NCBI GenBank assembly: GCA_016870775.1
Contig: VGAK01000002.1
Span: 62,001 to 126,000, forward strand
Length of the DNA stretch: 64,000 nt
Origin: Actinomycetota bacterium
Lineage (GTDB): Bacteria; Actinomycetota; Acidimicrobiia; Acidimicrobiales; Ilumatobacteraceae
Direction: 5' to 3'
The notes below the pieces were generated by a model, which ran no database searches, was not told the DNA's origin, and worked only from the letters and a program-made list of their open reading frames with translations. Position numbers and translations under genes: made by a program. Shown piece by piece: positions 1 to 10,674 of the stretch (positions are counted from its first letter, which is position 1; every line of letters begins with the position of its first letter).

Positions 1-1
1 C

Positions 2-1729
2 GTGGTGTCGGGATACCTCATCACGCTCCTGCTCACCGCCGAGCGCGAGCGAACCGGCACCGTGTCGCTCCGCGACTTCTGGATCCGTCGTGCGCGACGC
101 CTCCTCCCGGCATTGTTCGTGTTGCTCGCGGGGGCGATCATCTGGTGCGCACTCTTCGATCGCGAGAGGCTCGGCATGCTCCGTGGCGATGTGGTGAGCG
201 GACTCCTCTATGGGGCGAACTGGTTCCAGATCTGGACGGGTTCGTCCTACACGAGTGACCTGGCGTTCGCGCCGCTGCGCCACCTGTGGTCGCTCGGCGT
301 GGAGGAGCAGTGGTACATCGTGTGGCCAGTCATCGTGGCCGTGGCGACACGCCGCCTGCGGCGCAGTCGATTGCCGATCCTCGGTGCATCGCTGCTGGTC
401 GTCTCCCTGGCGGTGACGGTGTGGACCGCGGTGACGTTCCGGTCCGGACCCGTCGGCACCGTCTCTGAGACGCCCGAGCAGTACATGTCATTGCTCGGCA
501 GGGAGGTCCTGCGCACCGACCTGCTCTACCTCGGGAGCCTCAGTCGCTCGAGTGGCCTGCTCCTCGGGGCGGCACTGGCGATGGTGTGGCGTCCTTGGGC
601 ACTGCGCCGTGCCCGCGTGGGTGAGAGCGCCGGCATGCTCGATGCCGCAGCCGTCGCGGGTCTCGCCGCCATCGCGGCGATGTGCTGGTGGTTCCGGACC
701 GTCGTCGACGTCACCGATGGTGGTCGCCAGCCCCACGAGTTGCTCTATCGCGGAGGGTTCCTCGCGGTCGGGATCGCGACGGCGGTCGTCGTCGCCGCCG
801 TCACTCATCCACGCTCGAGGGTGGGGCGGTGGGTGATCGGATCACCTGTGCTCGTCTGGATCGGGCGCCGCTCGTACGGCCTGTACCTGTACCACTGGTT
901 CATCTTCCAGGCGCACCGCAAACTGGCCGGAGCGGGTCTGGGCCTCGAGGACTTCGCCTTCCTCATGATGGTGACGCTCGTGATCACCGAGACCTCGTTC
1001 CGATTCATCGAGCTGCCGTTCCGTGATGGCCGCGCCCGCGCGATGTGGGTGAGAATCTGCCAACCCGGTCCGCATCGTGCGCGTGTGGCGGTCGCGGCTG
1101 TGCTCGCACTGGCGATCCCCCTGTGGTCGGGGTGGTCGCTCGCCACAGCCGAGGTCGTGGCCGACGAGATCACGCGCGGGTTGGACGACAACGAGGGCTC
1201 CGTCACCCGGATCACCACCACGACCGTCCAGGCCGGTGCGTCGACGGTCGCACCGACGAAGAAGCTCCCCTTCGATGTGTTCGCGGTCGGTGACTCGGTC
1301 ATGCTGGGCGCGGCGAAGAAACTGACCTCGATGGGTCTCACCGTCGACGCGGCGAAAAACCGCCAAGTGATCGAGGCCCTGCAGATCTTCAACTACTACG
1401 CCTCCACCGGAGAGTTGGGCGAGAACATCGTGGTGCACCTCGGCACCAACGGCACCACGAAGGCCTCGTCGTTCGAGTCGATCCTCGAGCCACTCGCCCG
1501 TGTCGATCGCGTCGTGGTGCTCACGGTCCGCATTCCCGGCCAGCAGTACGAGACGATCAACAACGACATCATCCGGGGTCTTCCATCCCGCTTCCCGAAC
1601 GTCGTTCTGCTCGATTGGTGGGCGCTGTCGGCCGACAAGCCCGAGTGGTTCACCAAGGACGGTGTCCACTTGAACGATGAGGGTCGCGACAACTACGTGC
1701 GCCTGATACTCGGGGCATTCGGTCGCTGA
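2..1729 (+). CDS. Acyltransferase-3 / SGNH-hydrolase fusion, 5' truncated by window edge
   Basis: This is a membrane acyltransferase of the OafA/YrhL type, which transfers acyl (often acetyl) groups to cell-surface polysaccharides. The visible part begins inside the family's first conserved block: the SGYLITLLL segment followed by the [11 protein letters not shown] motif normally lies about 50-80 residues into the protein. The true start is therefore upstream of the window. Several hydrophobic membrane segments run to about residue 380. After a Thr-rich linker, the C-terminal 170 residues form an SGNH domain with block I GDSVMLG, block III GTNGT and the DGVHLND Asp/His block. Full-length relatives have about 620-700 residues. 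The family assignment is firm; the substrate cannot be read from the sequence. Confidence 0.88.
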   Translation: MVSGYLITLLLTAERERTGTVSLRDFWIRRARRLLPALFVLLAGAIIWCALFDRERLGMLRGDVVSGLLYGANWFQIWTGSSYTSDLAFAPLRHLWSLGVEEQWYIVWPVIVAVATRRLRRSRLPILGASLLVVSLAVTVWTAVTFRSGPVGTVSETPEQYMSLLGREVLRTDLLYLGSLSRSSGLLLGAALAMVWRPWALRRARVGESAGMLDAAAVAGLAAIAAMCWWFRTVVDVTDGGRQPHELLYRGGFLAVGIATAVVVAAVTHPRSRVGRWVIGSPVLVWIGRRSYGLYLYHWFIFQAHRKLAGAGLGLEDFAFLMMVTLVITETSFRFIELPFRDGRARAMWVRICQPGPHRARVAVAAVLALAIPLWSGWSLATAEVVADEITRGLDDNEGSVTRITTTTVQAGASTVAPTKKLPFDVFAVGDSVMLGAAKKLTSMGLTVDAAKNRQVIEALQIFNYYASTGELGENIVVHLGTNGTTKASSFESILEPLARVDRVVVLTVRIPGQQYETINNDIIRGLPSRFPNVVLLDWWALSADKPEWFTKDGVHLNDEGRDNYVRLILGAFGR

Positions 1730-1782
1730 GGCAGCGGGTGCCCCTGTCGCTGGCACCTTTGGTTCCCACCGGGGCGTGGGCG

Positions 1783-1788
1783 TAGTGT
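1783..1788 (+). promoter_or_regulatory. -10 element (TAGTGT) of mdh, leaderless type
   Basis: TAGTGT ends 8 nt before the mdh ATG, and a TTGGTT match lies 18 nt further upstream at 1759-1764. No Shine-Dalgarno sits between it and the start, so the mRNA probably begins at or next to the ATG. Confidence 0.55.
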
Positions 1789-1796
1789 CGAGTCCC

Positions 1797-2783
1797 ATGA
1801 CAACTCCCTTGCGCGTCTCTGTCACCGGTGCGGCGGGCCAGATCGGCTACAGCCTCCTGTTCCGCATCGCTTCGGGGGCCGTGTTCGGCCCCCAGACCCC
1901 CGTGATCCTCCAGTTGCTCGAGATCACCCCCGCACTCGGCGCACTCGAGGGGGTGCGCATGGAGCTCGACGACTGCGCCTTCCCGCTGCTCGCCGGCGTG
2001 GTGTGCACCGACAACGCCGAGACCGCCTTCGGGGACGCCGATGCGGCATTCCTGGTGGGGGCGATGCCCCGCAAGGACGGCATGGAGCGCGGTGATCTCC
2101 TCAGCGCCAACGGTGGCATCTTCAAGCCCCAGGGCAGGGCACTGGCGGCCGCGGCCAAGCGCGATGTGAAGGTCCTGGTGGTCGGCAACCCGGCCAACAC
2201 CAACGCCCTCATCGCGATGAGCAATGCAGACGGCCTCGACCCGCGCCGGTTCACCGCGATGACCCGCCTCGACCACAACCGTGCGGTGAGCCAGCTCGCC
2301 GCCAAGCTCTCGGTCCCGGTCACCTCGGTCAAGAAAATGACGATCTGGGGCAATCACTCGAGCACTCAGTACCCGGACCTGTTCCACTGCGAGGTCGACG
2401 GGAAGAACGCGGCCACCACGGTCGGTGACCAGGCCTGGATCGAGAACGACTTCATCCCCACGGTCGCCAAGCGCGGCGCTGCGATCATCAAGGCCCGTGG
2501 GTTGTCGTCTGCGGCATCGGCTGCGAACGCGGCGATCGACCACATGCGCGACTGGGCCCTCGGCACAGCGCCGGGGGAGTGGGTCTCGATGGCGGTTCTC
2601 TCCGACGGCTCCTACGGCGTGCCCGAGGGGCTCATCTCGTCGTTCCCCTGCGCCTGCAGCGGCGGCGAGTGGTCGATCGTGCAGGGACTCCAGATCGACG
2701 CGTTCAGCCGCGGTCGGATCGATGCATCGGCGGCCGAGCTCGCCGAAGAGCGCGACGAAGTCCGCACACTCGGCCTGATCTGA
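1797..2783 (+). CDS. mdh: Malate dehydrogenase
   Basis: It oxidises malate to oxaloacetate with NAD in the TCA cycle. The 328-residue product has the Rossmann motif GAAGQIGYS near the N-terminus, the substrate-binding arginine segment [27 protein letters not shown] with catalytic Asp/Arg, and the catalytic His in [11 protein letters not shown]. This is the LDH-unlike MDH group typical of actinobacteria. The ATG at 1797 is chosen over an upstream in-frame GTG at 1776 because the conserved N-terminus begins there and a -10 element sits 8 nt before it. It is a single gene, convergent with the SCP2 gene. Confidence 0.96.
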   Translation: MTTPLRVSVTGAAGQIGYSLLFRIASGAVFGPQTPVILQLLEITPALGALEGVRMELDDCAFPLLAGVVCTDNAETAFGDADAAFLVGAMPRKDGMERGDLLSANGGIFKPQGRALAAAAKRDVKVLVVGNPANTNALIAMSNADGLDPRRFTAMTRLDHNRAVSQLAAKLSVPVTSVKKMTIWGNHSSTQYPDLFHCEVDGKNAATTVGDQAWIENDFIPTVAKRGAAIIKARGLSSAASAANAAIDHMRDWALGTAPGEWVSMAVLSDGSYGVPEGLISSFPCACSGGEWSIVQGLQIDAFSRGRIDASAAELAEERDEVRTLGLI

Positions 2784-2849
2784 GATTGTCCGCGGGTTGT
2801 CCCGCAAACCGGCAGTTGTACTCGGCCCGGGATCGCCCGTGTCGTCGCG

Positions 2850-3242
2850 TCACTCGTAGATCGTCGAGGTGCGGACCTTCTCGAATGCATGGTCGAGTGC
2901 GGCAAAAACCGGGGCGGCGTCGACGAGGCGGGTCGGATCTCCCGTGATCTTCACGAGTCCGCGCACCAAGGCCTCCTGTGCGGGGAGCGTCGAGGTGGCC
3001 ACGCCCACGGCCGTGTCCCACGACTGCGAGAGCCGGACGTCCTCTCGTGGCGCCTCGCCGGCCCCGAAGTGCACGGAGCCCTGCCCGACCCGCAGATGGT
3101 AGGTGACATCGCCCGCCGGGCCACCAGTGACCACCTGAGTGACACCGATGTCGTGGGTCTCGGCGAGATCGTGGATCGAGCGAGTCGAGGCGACTGCGGC
3201 CCCGACCGCATCGATCCATTCGGAACTCAGGTAACGCACCAC
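2850..3242 (-). CDS. SCP2 sterol-binding domain protein
   Basis: A 130-residue single-domain protein of the SCP-2 sterol/lipid-transfer fold. The [20 protein letters not shown] segment followed by [15 protein letters not shown] and the [13 protein letters not shown] motif match the usual SCP2 pattern (lipid-binding beta-sheet, then a helix that closes the pocket). Such proteins bind acyl-CoA or other hydrophobic ligands; no catalytic residues are expected. Translation starts at one of two consecutive GTG codons. A TAGGCT -10 box ends 7 nt upstream, suggesting a leaderless message. The exact ligand is unknown. Confidence 0.82.
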   Translation of the reverse strand: MVRYLSSEWIDAVGAAVASTRSIHDLAETHDIGVTQVVTGGPAGDVTYHLRVGQGSVHFGAGEAPREDVRLSQSWDTAVGVATSTLPAQEALVRGLVKITGDPTRLVDAAPVFAALDHAFEKVRTSTIYE

Positions 3243-3249
3243 GATGCCG

Positions 3250-3255
3250 AGCCTA
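3250..3255 (-). promoter_or_regulatory. -10 element (TAGGCT) of SCP2 gene
   Basis: Read on the minus strand, TAGGCT lies 7 nt before the GTG start, with no Shine-Dalgarno in between. The position fits a leaderless transcript. Confidence 0.45.
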
Positions 3256-3281
3256 TGAACGCCCCGGGCACGATCGATACC

Positions 3282-3313
3282 GTCGGTGACGGGACGTACG
3301 GGTCGTCACCGAC
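3282..3313 (-). terminator. Inverted repeat 3' of hppA
   Basis: Perfect 10-bp arms GTCGGTGACG / CGTCACCGAC flank a 12-nt loop, 18 bp past the hppA stop and just upstream of the SCP2 promoter. It has no U-tract on the minus strand, so it could be a factor-assisted terminator, an mRNA-stabilising hairpin or an operator. Confidence 0.4.
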
Positions 3314-3331
3314 CCCGCTCCCGTGGCATCG

Positions 3332-5422
3332 TCAGACGAACGCCCCTGCGAACACGAGGGCCACAATCGTCATCACCTTGATGAGGATGTTCATGGCGGG
3401 ACCCGAGGTGTCCTTGAACGGGTCACCGACCGTGTCCCCGACCACGGCCGCCTTGTGGGGGTCCGAACCCTTTCCGCCGTGATGGCCCGCCTCGATGTAC
3501 TTCTTCGCATTGTCCCAAGCACCACCGGAGTTAGCCATGAAAATGGCGAGGGCGAATCCGGTCACGAGTGAGCCGGCGAGGAGTCCGCCGAGTGCGTCCA
3601 CGTTGATGAAGCCCACCACCAGGGGAACGACAACGGCCAAGCCCCCGGGGACGAGCATCTCGCGCAGCGATGCCTCCGTCGAGATCTCGACGCACCTCGC
3701 CGAGTCGGGCGCGACCCCCTCGCGCCCCTCGCGCAGACCCGGAATCTCGCGGAACTGACGGCGGACCTCCTCGATCATCTTGTTTGCGGCCCGACCGACC
3801 GCGTCAATCGTGAGGGCCGAGAAGAGGAACGGAAGTCCCGCCCCGATGAACAGGCCGATGAAGACCTCCACTTCTCCGACGTCCAGGATCAGTGTCTCGC
3901 CACCCGCGGCGACAACCGCGTATTGGAAACTCTTGAACAAGGCCAGAGCGGTGAGGGCAGCCGACCCGACCGCGAAACCCTTCGCGATCGCGGCCGTGGT
4001 GTTGCCGAGCGAGTCGAGCGCGTCGGTGACCTTCCGCACGCTGGGGTCGAGATGCGCCATCTCGGCGATACCGCCGGCATTGTCGGATATCGGACCATAC
4101 GCATCGACCGACACGACGGCACCGGTCGTGGCGAGCATCCCGATGGCGGCCATCGCGATGCCGTAGATGCCGCCGGGAATCGATTTCGGCCCCTCGCCGA
4201 AGCCGAGAGTTTGCTCTCCTCCCCAGTAGGCCAGTGCCACACCGACCAGGATGAGGATGACAGACGAGGCCACCGACACCATCCCGGCCGAGATTCCGGA
4301 CAAAACAGTGGTTGCCGGTCCGGTCTCGGACTGCTTGGCGATCTTCTTCACCGTCGAGAACTGATCGGACGTGTAGATCTCGGCCGCCTTGCCGAGCGCC
4401 CATCCGACGATCAGGCCGCCGACCACGGCGACAGCGAGACCCCAGGGCTTGTCGTCGAACATCCAATATGAGAGGCCGACGGCCGCAACGACGGTGAGCC
4501 CCATCGCGACATTCGTGCCCATGTGGAGCGCCTTGGACAAGGCGTGGGAATCGGTGGAGTCCCCCCCGCGAACGAAGAATGAACCGATGATCGAGGCGAT
4601 CATCCCCACGAATGCGATGGCGAACGGGAACATCAGGAGGTTCAGCACGCTCTCGTCGGCGGCGCCGTCGGCCGTGATGCCGAGTGCGAATGCTGCGAGC
4701 GAGATTGGAGCGATGATCGATCCGGTGTAGGACTCGAACAGGTCAGCCCCCATGCCTGCGACGTCCCCCACGTTGTCCCCGACGTTGTCAGCGATGGTCG
4801 CGGGGTTGCGGGGGTCGTCCTCGGGGATCCCAGCCTCGACCTTGCCGACCAAGTCGGCGCCGACGTCGGCGGCCTTGGTGTAGATGCCGCCTCCCACACG
4901 GGAGAACAACGCGATCGACGACGCACCGAGGCCGAAAGCAGTGACAATTTCGAATGCATCGTCGACCTGCATCCAGGTGACGAACACGAGGTACACCGCG
5001 GCGAGGCCGAGGAGCGAGAGTCCCGCCACGGAGAACCCCATCACCGCACCGCCGCGAAAGGCGATCGGGAGAGCCTGGCCCGGCCCGTGCTTCGCGGCCT
5101 CGGCAGTGCGCGCGTTGGCCATCGTGGCGACTGTCATGCCGATGTATCCCGCACCTGCCGACAACACGGCACCGAGGATGTAGGTCAGCGCAGCGAGGGG
5201 AGCGATCACGAAGGCGAGCACGATCGCGAGCACGATGACGAAGACCGAGACCCAGGTGTACTCCTTCTTCAAGAATGCGCGTGCACCCTTCTGGATCTCG
5301 TTCATCAGGAAGACCATGCGATCGTCACCGGGCGAGGCCTTGGCAACCGAGCCGAAGAAGAACCAAGCGAGCACGAGCGCCGCGAGTGCCGAGGCTCCGG
5401 CAAGGTAGGGCAGTGATTCCAT
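3332..5422 (-). CDS. hppA: Membrane-bound pyrophosphatase (ion-translocating), K+-dependent type
   Basis: It hydrolyses cytosolic pyrophosphate and pumps H+ or Na+ across the membrane. The 696-residue product is hydrophobic throughout, as expected for about 16 membrane helices. It carries the substrate-binding stretch with [20 protein letters not shown], then [20 protein letters not shown], and the C-terminal WDNAKKYIE and [14 protein letters not shown] motifs. GNTTAA, with Ala where K+-independent enzymes have Lys, and DLFESYTGS, with Glu after DLF, place it in the K+-dependent class. H+ versus Na+ specificity cannot be settled by eye. A GGAGAG Shine-Dalgarno precedes the ATG. The gene is divergent from the sdh operon. 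Confidence 0.96.
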   Translation of the reverse strand: MESLPYLAGASALAALVLAWFFFGSVAKASPGDDRMVFLMNEIQKGARAFLKKEYTWVSVFVIVLAIVLAFVIAPLAALTYILGAVLSAGAGYIGMTVATMANARTAEAAKHGPGQALPIAFRGGAVMGFSVAGLSLLGLAAVYLVFVTWMQVDDAFEIVTAFGLGASSIALFSRVGGGIYTKAADVGADLVGKVEAGIPEDDPRNPATIADNVGDNVGDVAGMGADLFESYTGSIIAPISLAAFALGITADGAADESVLNLLMFPFAIAFVGMIASIIGSFFVRGGDSTDSHALSKALHMGTNVAMGLTVVAAVGLSYWMFDDKPWGLAVAVVGGLIVGWALGKAAEIYTSDQFSTVKKIAKQSETGPATTVLSGISAGMVSVASSVILILVGVALAYWGGEQTLGFGEGPKSIPGGIYGIAMAAIGMLATTGAVVSVDAYGPISDNAGGIAEMAHLDPSVRKVTDALDSLGNTTAAIAKGFAVGSAALTALALFKSFQYAVVAAGGETLILDVGEVEVFIGLFIGAGLPFLFSALTIDAVGRAANKMIEEVRRQFREIPGLREGREGVAPDSARCVEISTEASLREMLVPGGLAVVVPLVVGFINVDALGGLLAGSLVTGFALAIFMANSGGAWDNAKKYIEAGHHGGKGSDPHKAAVVGDTVGDPFKDTSGPAMNILIKVMTIVALVFAGAFV

Positions 5423-5488
5423 GGTGTCTCTCTCCGAGCGGATGGAGGACCTGTCGCTCGCGCGGTAAGTCCGGGGTTGGGTCGCTCA

Positions 5489-5494
5489 ACACTA
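5489..5494 (-). promoter_or_regulatory. Possible -10 element (TAGTGT) for hppA
   Basis: TAGTGT on the minus strand lies about 66 nt upstream of the hppA start, which has its own Shine-Dalgarno, so this would give a leadered transcript. No convincing -35 was seen. Confidence 0.3.
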
Positions 5495-5570
5495 GTGAAA
5501 GAAGACACAGGTCGGCGGAATCATCGGTTTCGTGTGGTCGGGGTGTTGGGAGTCGCAGTCCCTCCGGCGG

Positions 5571-5576
5571 TACCTT
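5571..5576 (+). promoter_or_regulatory. Possible sdh operon -10 element (TACCTT)
   Basis: TACCTT lies 45 nt upstream of sdhC, with a TTGGGA match 19 nt further upstream (5546-5551). The sdhC start has a strong GGAGGAG ribosome binding site at 5610-5616, so this transcript would carry a leader. Confidence 0.35.
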
Positions 5577-5621
5577 TTCCTCGTTGTTCTCGTTACCCGG
5601 CACGTCGCCGGAGGAGTTCTC

Positions 5622-6383
5622 ATGGCACAGGTCATCGCGAGCAGGCGCGCCGCGGTCTCGGGGACTGCTGTGCGAACCCGGAAGAAGCGTCCGTTCCTGC
5701 TCGATCTCTACTCGACCGCGGTGGGCAAGAAGTACGCGATGGGCATCAGTGGCATCGCCCTGATGGGCTTCGTGCTGTTCCACATGATCGGCAATTTGAA
5801 GATGTACCAGGGGGCATCCGATCTCGACAACTACGCCGAGTTCCTGAAGAAGCTCCTGTATCCGTTGGCACCCAAGGAATCGGTTCTGTGGATCCTGCGT
5901 TCGGGTCTTCTCGCGATGCTCATCCTGCACCTCCACGCCGCATGGTCGTTGACCGTCATGAACCGCCGTGCGCGGCCGACCAGGTACCAGAGTCCCCGTG
6001 ACTACCAAGTGGCGAACTTCGCGAGCCGCACCATGCGCTGGACCGGGATCATCGTGCTGGCCTTCGTGGCATGGCACCTCGCCGATCTCACCTTCGGTGT
6101 GGCCAACACGGTCGGCACCGACGGCGAGTTCGTGCGTGCGAACGTCTACGACAATGTGGTTCGGTCGTTCGAGCGGGTGCCCGTGGCGCTCTTCTACGTC
6201 GTCGCCAACGTCCTGCTCGGCATCCACCTGTACCACGGAGCCTGGAGCATCTTCCAGACCTTCGGATGGAACCGTCCTCGGTTCAACAGGTGGAGCCGGG
6301 CGTTCGCGACGGGCTTCGCCGCGGTGGTCGTGGTGGCAAACGTCTCGTTCCCGGTTGCCGTGCTGGCCGGGATCGTCGGATAG
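5622..6383 (+). CDS. sdhC: Succinate dehydrogenase cytochrome b subunit (b558 type)
   Basis: This is the membrane anchor of succinate:quinone oxidoreductase and passes electrons from SdhB to quinone. The 253-residue product is the single-polypeptide five-helix form; no sdhD follows. His residues in membrane segments ([38 protein letters not shown]) can supply the axial ligands of two haems. The ATG at 5622 is chosen over an upstream in-frame codon at 5532 because GGAGGAG lies 5 nt before it. It is the first gene of sdhCAB, 41 bp before sdhA. Confidence 0.93.
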   Translation: MAQVIASRRAAVSGTAVRTRKKRPFLLDLYSTAVGKKYAMGISGIALMGFVLFHMIGNLKMYQGASDLDNYAEFLKKLLYPLAPKESVLWILRSGLLAMLILHLHAAWSLTVMNRRARPTRYQSPRDYQVANFASRTMRWTGIIVLAFVAWHLADLTFGVANTVGTDGEFVRANVYDNVVRSFERVPVALFYVVANVLLGIHLYHGAWSIFQTFGWNRPRFNRWSRAFATGFAAVVVVANVSFPVAVLAGIVG

Positions 6384-6424
6384 TCGGACAGTCGGAAAGT
6401 CGAACAAGGAAGAGAGCCCGACCA

Positions 6425-8377
6425 ATGAGCCTCACCGAGGAACTCCTCGCGCAGAACACCCTCTCACTCGATTCGAAGATCCCCGCGGGATCGGTCGAGA
6501 CAAAGTGGGACGCCTACAAGTCCGACATGAGGTTGGTGAACCCGAACAACAAGAGAAAGTTCAAGGTCATCGTCGTCGGCACGGGGCTCGCGGGCGCCTC
6601 GGCAGCCGCCACTCTCGCAGAACTGGGCTATCAAGTCGACGCGTTCACATTCCACGACTCGGCGCGCCGCGCGCACTCGATCGCGGCCCAGGGGGGCATC
6701 AACGCGGCGAAGAACTACAAGGGTGATGGCGACAGCGTGCACCGCCTGTTCTACGACACGATCAAGGGCGGCGACTTCCGCTCCCGCGAGGCCAACGTCT
6801 ACCGGCTCGCCCAGGTGAGCGTGAACATCATCGACCAGATGGTCTCCCAAGGGGTTCCCTTCGCCCGGGAGTACGGCGGACTCCTCGACAACCGCTCCTT
6901 CGGTGGTGCCCAGGTGAGCCGAACGTTCTACGCGCGTGGCCAGACCGGTCAACAGCTCCTCCTCGGCGCCTACCAGCAGTTCTCGCGCCAGGTCGGTCTC
7001 GGTGGCATCCGCTTGTTCAACCGCACGGAACTGGTCGACGTGGTGGTGGTCGACGGACGTGCCGCCGGCATCGTGGTGCGGGACCTGATGACGGGCGAGA
7101 TCTCCTCCCACTCCGCGCACGCCGTGGTTCTCGCCACCGGCGGGTACGGGAACGTTTTCTTCCTCTCGACAAATGCGATGGCCTCGAATGTGACCGCCGC
7201 TTGGCGCGCGCACCGTCGTGGTGCATTCTTCGCGAACCCCTGCTACACCCAGATCCACCCGACCTGCATCCCGCAGAGCGACGAGAGCCAGTCCAAACTC
7301 ACGCTGATGTCGGAGTCGCTCCGCAACGATGGGCGAGTGTGGGTCCCCGTCAACCCCGACGACAACCGCCCGGCGGACCAGATCCCCGAGGGCGAACGTG
7401 ACTACTACTTGGAGCGTCTGTACCCGTCGTTCGGCAACCTCGCGCCACGCGACATATCCTCGCGCGCGGCCAAGCGTGCCGTGGACCGCGGGCAGGGCGT
7501 CGGACCGAAGAAGAACGGCGTCTATCTCGACTTCTCCGACGCGATCTCGCGCCTCGGACGCGACGTGGTGGAGGAGCGCTACGGGAACCTGTTCGAGATG
7601 TACGAGCGGATCTCGGGCGAGAACCCCTACGACGTGCCGATGCGCATTTATCCCGCCACGCACTACACGATGGGTGGCCTGTGGGTCGACTACGAGCTCC
7701 AGACCACCATCCCCGGCCTCTACGCGGCCGGCGAGGCGAACTTCTCCGACCACGGTGCGAACCGGCTCGGTGCGTCCGCGCTCATGCAGGGACTGGCCGA
7801 CGGCTACTTCGTCCTTCCGTACACGATCGGCAACGGTCTCGCACCGCTGCTGAACAAGCCGATGCCCGGCACCGACCACCCGGCGTTCAAGGCGGCCGAG
7901 CAGGAGGCCCGCGAGCGTTTCCAGGGTTATCTCGACTCGCGCGGCACCAAGCCACCGGATCACTTCCATCGCGAGCTCGGCAAGATCATCTGGGAGTACT
8001 GCGGGATGGAGCGCACCCAGCAGGGGCTCGAGAAGGCCCTCTCGGAGATCCCGGCCCTCTATGCGGAGTTCAAGACGGACCTGCGCGTGACCGGGGATTC
8101 CTCGAGCCTGAACCAGACCCTCGAGAAGGCCGGTCGCATCGACGATTTCTTCCAGCTCGGGATGCTGATGTGCCGTGACGCGCTCGACCGCAACGAGTCG
8201 TGCGGCGGCCACTTCCGCTCCGAGTACCAGACCGACGACGGCGAGGCCGAGCGTGACGATGAGAATTTTGCGCACGTGTCGGCGTGGCAGTGGGGAGGCG
8301 ATCCCATGAAGCCGGTGCTCAACGTGGAACCGCTCGAGTTCGAGGCCGTCCACCTCGCGACCAGGAGCTACAAGTGA
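6425..8377 (+). CDS. sdhA: Succinate dehydrogenase flavoprotein subunit
   Basis: This subunit oxidises succinate to fumarate with covalently bound FAD at the membrane face. The 650-residue product has the FAD-binding [20 protein letters not shown] motif, the [15 protein letters not shown] segment with the His for covalent FAD, the catalytic region with [12 protein letters not shown], and [25 protein letters not shown]. Its length and sequence match the actinobacterial/Bacteroidetes type that pairs with a five-helix cytochrome b. ATG 6425 has a GGAAGAGAG Shine-Dalgarno; open frame further upstream lies inside sdhC. Its stop overlaps the sdhB GTG (GTGA). Confidence 0.97.
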   Translation: MSLTEELLAQNTLSLDSKIPAGSVETKWDAYKSDMRLVNPNNKRKFKVIVVGTGLAGASAAATLAELGYQVDAFTFHDSARRAHSIAAQGGINAAKNYKGDGDSVHRLFYDTIKGGDFRSREANVYRLAQVSVNIIDQMVSQGVPFAREYGGLLDNRSFGGAQVSRTFYARGQTGQQLLLGAYQQFSRQVGLGGIRLFNRTELVDVVVVDGRAAGIVVRDLMTGEISSHSAHAVVLATGGYGNVFFLSTNAMASNVTAAWRAHRRGAFFANPCYTQIHPTCIPQSDESQSKLTLMSESLRNDGRVWVPVNPDDNRPADQIPEGERDYYLERLYPSFGNLAPRDISSRAAKRAVDRGQGVGPKKNGVYLDFSDAISRLGRDVVEERYGNLFEMYERISGENPYDVPMRIYPATHYTMGGLWVDYELQTTIPGLYAAGEANFSDHGANRLGASALMQGLADGYFVLPYTIGNGLAPLLNKPMPGTDHPAFKAAEQEARERFQGYLDSRGTKPPDHFHRELGKIIWEYCGMERTQQGLEKALSEIPALYAEFKTDLRVTGDSSSLNQTLEKAGRIDDFFQLGMLMCRDALDRNESCGGHFRSEYQTDDGEAERDDENFAHVSAWQWGGDPMKPVLNVEPLEFEAVHLATRSYK

Positions 8378-9150
8378 GCAATGTCCTGACGAACATCACG
8401 CTGCGCATCTGGCGACAAGCGGGTCCCGCCGTCGCAGGTCGATTCGAGACCCACGTGGTGGACGAGATCACCGACGAAGCGTCGTTCCTCGAGATGCTCG
8501 ACATCCTGAACGACCGTCTCGTCACCGAGGGCAAGGAGGCGGTCGTGTTCGACCACGACTGCCGCGAGGGCATTTGTGGAACCTGCTCGCTGATGATCGA
8601 CGGTCAGGCGCACGGCCCGCAGCGGGGGACCACCACCTGCCAGCTCCACATGCGAAGGTTCAAGAGCGGTGACACGATCACGATCGAACCGTGGCGCGCA
8701 TCGGCCTTTCCCATCATCAAAGACCTGATGGTGGATCGCTCCGCCTTCGACCGCGTGATCGAGTCCGGGGGTTTCATCACGGCCGAGACCGGGGGAGCCC
8801 CGGATGCGAACCTCATCCCGGTGCCCAAGCCCGTCTCCGACGCGGCGATGGACTCGGCTGCGTGCATCGGCTGCGGCGCCTGTGTGGCCGCATGCCCGAA
8901 CGGGGCGGCGAACCTGTTCACCGGGGCCAAGATCGCCCACCTGAACCGCCTCCCGCAGGGTCAGGCCGAGCGGTGGGGTCGCGTGGAGTCGATGGTGGAG
9001 ACGATGGACGAGCACTTCGGTTCTTGCACGAACCACGGTGAGTGCGAGGCCGCGTGTCCGAAGGAGATCTCGATCGATGTGATCGCGCTCATGAACAAGG
9101 ACTACCGCAAGGCCAAGTTCGCGAGTCGCAAGGACCTCGCCCGCCAATAG
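8374..9150 (+). CDS. sdhB: Succinate dehydrogenase iron-sulfur subunit
   Basis: This subunit carries electrons from SdhA flavin to the cytochrome. The 258-residue product has a ferredoxin-type [2Fe-2S] site (CREGICGTC with a later TTTCQLH Cys) and a C-terminal domain with [12 protein letters not shown] and [12 protein letters not shown] for the [4Fe-4S] and [3Fe-4S] clusters. It starts at GTG 8374, sharing GTGA with the sdhA stop, so translation is coupled. The operon ends here. Confidence 0.97.
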   Translation: MSNVLTNITLRIWRQAGPAVAGRFETHVVDEITDEASFLEMLDILNDRLVTEGKEAVVFDHDCREGICGTCSLMIDGQAHGPQRGTTTCQLHMRRFKSGDTITIEPWRASAFPIIKDLMVDRSAFDRVIESGGFITAETGGAPDANLIPVPKPVSDAAMDSAACIGCGACVAACPNGAANLFTGAKIAHLNRLPQGQAERWGRVESMVETMDEHFGSCTNHGECEAACPKEISIDVIALMNKDYRKAKFASRKDLARQ

Positions 9151-9193
9151 GACACTCGCGGCGACCGATGGGAATTCTCGTGCGTTCCGGCGG

Positions 9194-9199
9194 TACTGT
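9194..9199 (+). promoter_or_regulatory. -10 element (TACTGT) of MoxR-like gene
   Basis: TACTGT ends 6 nt before the ATG at 9206, with no Shine-Dalgarno between. This is leaderless geometry. Confidence 0.5.
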
Positions 9200-9205
9200 C
9201 GCCAC

Positions 9206-10630
9206 ATGACGACGCGCGACATTCCCGCCCACCTGCCCCGCACTCTCGGGTCCCTGCGGACTTCCGGATGGCGATCGTTGCCAGTCAAGGAGGAACTGAG
9301 ACGCAACGCCGTTGCCGCGATTCGCGACGGTCGCCCGCTCTTCGAGGGTGTGATGGGCTATGAGGAGACCGTCATGCCCCAGCTCGAGAACGCGCTGCTC
9401 GCCGGTCACGACGTCGTGTTCCTCGGCGAGCGCGGCCAGGCCAAGACCCGCATCATCCGTTCGCTCACCAACCTCCTCGACGAGTGGATGCCGATTGTCT
9501 CGGGTTCCGAGATCAACGACGACCCCTACGACCCGGTGTCGCGCCACGCGCGCGATGCGGTCGCCGCGCACGGCGACTCGACATCGATCGACTGGGTGCA
9601 TCGCGACGACCGGTTCGGCGAGAAGCTCGCCACCCCCGACACCTCGATTGCCGACCTCATCGGCGAGGTCGACCCCATCAAGGTCGCCGAGGGTCGCTAT
9701 CTCTCCGATGAGTTGACCCTCCATTACGGCCTCGTCCCCCGCACGAACCGTGGAATCTTCGCGATCAACGAGCTCCCCGACCTGGCCGAGCGCATCCAGG
9801 TGGGACTTCTGAACGTGCTGGAGGAGCGTGACGTGCAGATCCGTGGCTACAAGATCCGCCTGCCCCTCGACGTGATGCTGGTCGCATCGGCGAACCCGGA
9901 GGACTACACGAATCGCGGTCGCATCATCACCCCGCTGAAGGACCGATTCGGGAGCCAGATCCGCACCCACTACCCGCTCGACACAGACACCGAGGTGTCG
10001 ATCATGCGCCAGGAGGCGCGCGCGGCCTCGATCGGCGAGGTGAGCGTGACGATGCCGGACTTCATGGAGGAGATCATCGCGACCTTCTCCCAGCAGGCGA
10101 GGCAATCGAGCCAGGTCAACCAGCGCAGTGGCGTGAGCGTGCGGCTGTCGGTGTCGAACTACGAGATCCTCTCGGCAAATGCGATCAGGCGTGCGCTGCG
10201 TGCCGGCGAGCGTGAGGTGGCACCGCGCGTGAGCGACCTGGATGCTCTCGCTGCATCCACGTCGGGCAAGGTCGAGATCGAATCCCTCGAGGAGGGTCGT
10301 GAGTCCCAGATCCTCCAGCAACTCGTGTCGGCCGCCGTGCTCACCGTCTACAAGGACCGTGCACCGGGCGAGATGATGCGCGAGGTGGTGACTGCCTTCG
10401 AGGAAGGTGTGATCGCCCATGTCGGTGAGGACATCCCCTCGGGTGAACTCGTCGCGCTGTTCAACGTGATCCCGGCTCTGCGCGCTCCGGTGCTCGCCCT
10501 CACGGGTGGGAACGAGTCCCCTTCGGTGCTGGCGAGCGCCGTCGAGTTCGTCCTCGAGGGGCTGCACCTGTCGCGACGACTCAACAAGGACACCTCGGGT
10601 TCCAAGGCCACCTACCGCGGTCGCGGCTGA
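9206..10630 (+). CDS. MoxR/ChlI-like AAA+ ATPase
   Basis: This AAA+ ATPase of the magnesium-chelatase-I/MoxR clade has 474 residues. Walker A is GERGQAKT at residues 74-81. The Walker B region is GIFAINELPDLAERIQ, with Asn-Glu rather than Asp-Glu, followed by a NVLEERDVQIRG sensor segment and a VASANPEDYTNRGR sensor-1 region. Such ATPases act with VWA proteins as metal-insertion or protein-remodelling chaperones. The partner is the VWA gene at 11262, and the pair resembles mycobacterial Rv0958/Rv0959 in size and type. The target is unknown. There are no chlorophyll genes nearby, so a chelatase role in photosynthesis is not supported. Confidence 0.88.
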   Translation: MTTRDIPAHLPRTLGSLRTSGWRSLPVKEELRRNAVAAIRDGRPLFEGVMGYEETVMPQLENALLAGHDVVFLGERGQAKTRIIRSLTNLLDEWMPIVSGSEINDDPYDPVSRHARDAVAAHGDSTSIDWVHRDDRFGEKLATPDTSIADLIGEVDPIKVAEGRYLSDELTLHYGLVPRTNRGIFAINELPDLAERIQVGLLNVLEERDVQIRGYKIRLPLDVMLVASANPEDYTNRGRIITPLKDRFGSQIRTHYPLDTDTEVSIMRQEARAASIGEVSVTMPDFMEEIIATFSQQARQSSQVNQRSGVSVRLSVSNYEILSANAIRRALRAGEREVAPRVSDLDALAASTSGKVEIESLEEGRESQILQQLVSAAVLTVYKDRAPGEMMREVVTAFEEGVIAHVGEDIPSGELVALFNVIPALRAPVLALTGGNESPSVLASAVEFVLEGLHLSRRLNKDTSGSKATYRGRG

Positions 10631-10674
10631 GTCCCGCGATCGGGGGTGGGCGCGGGTTCACGCCCCGGGTGTGT

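Noticed and set aside
10631-10674. Strong terminator between the MoxR-like gene and the cyclase
   Set aside because: A GGGCG/CGCCC pairing is present but short, with an 8-nt loop and no T-run, so it is too weak to call.
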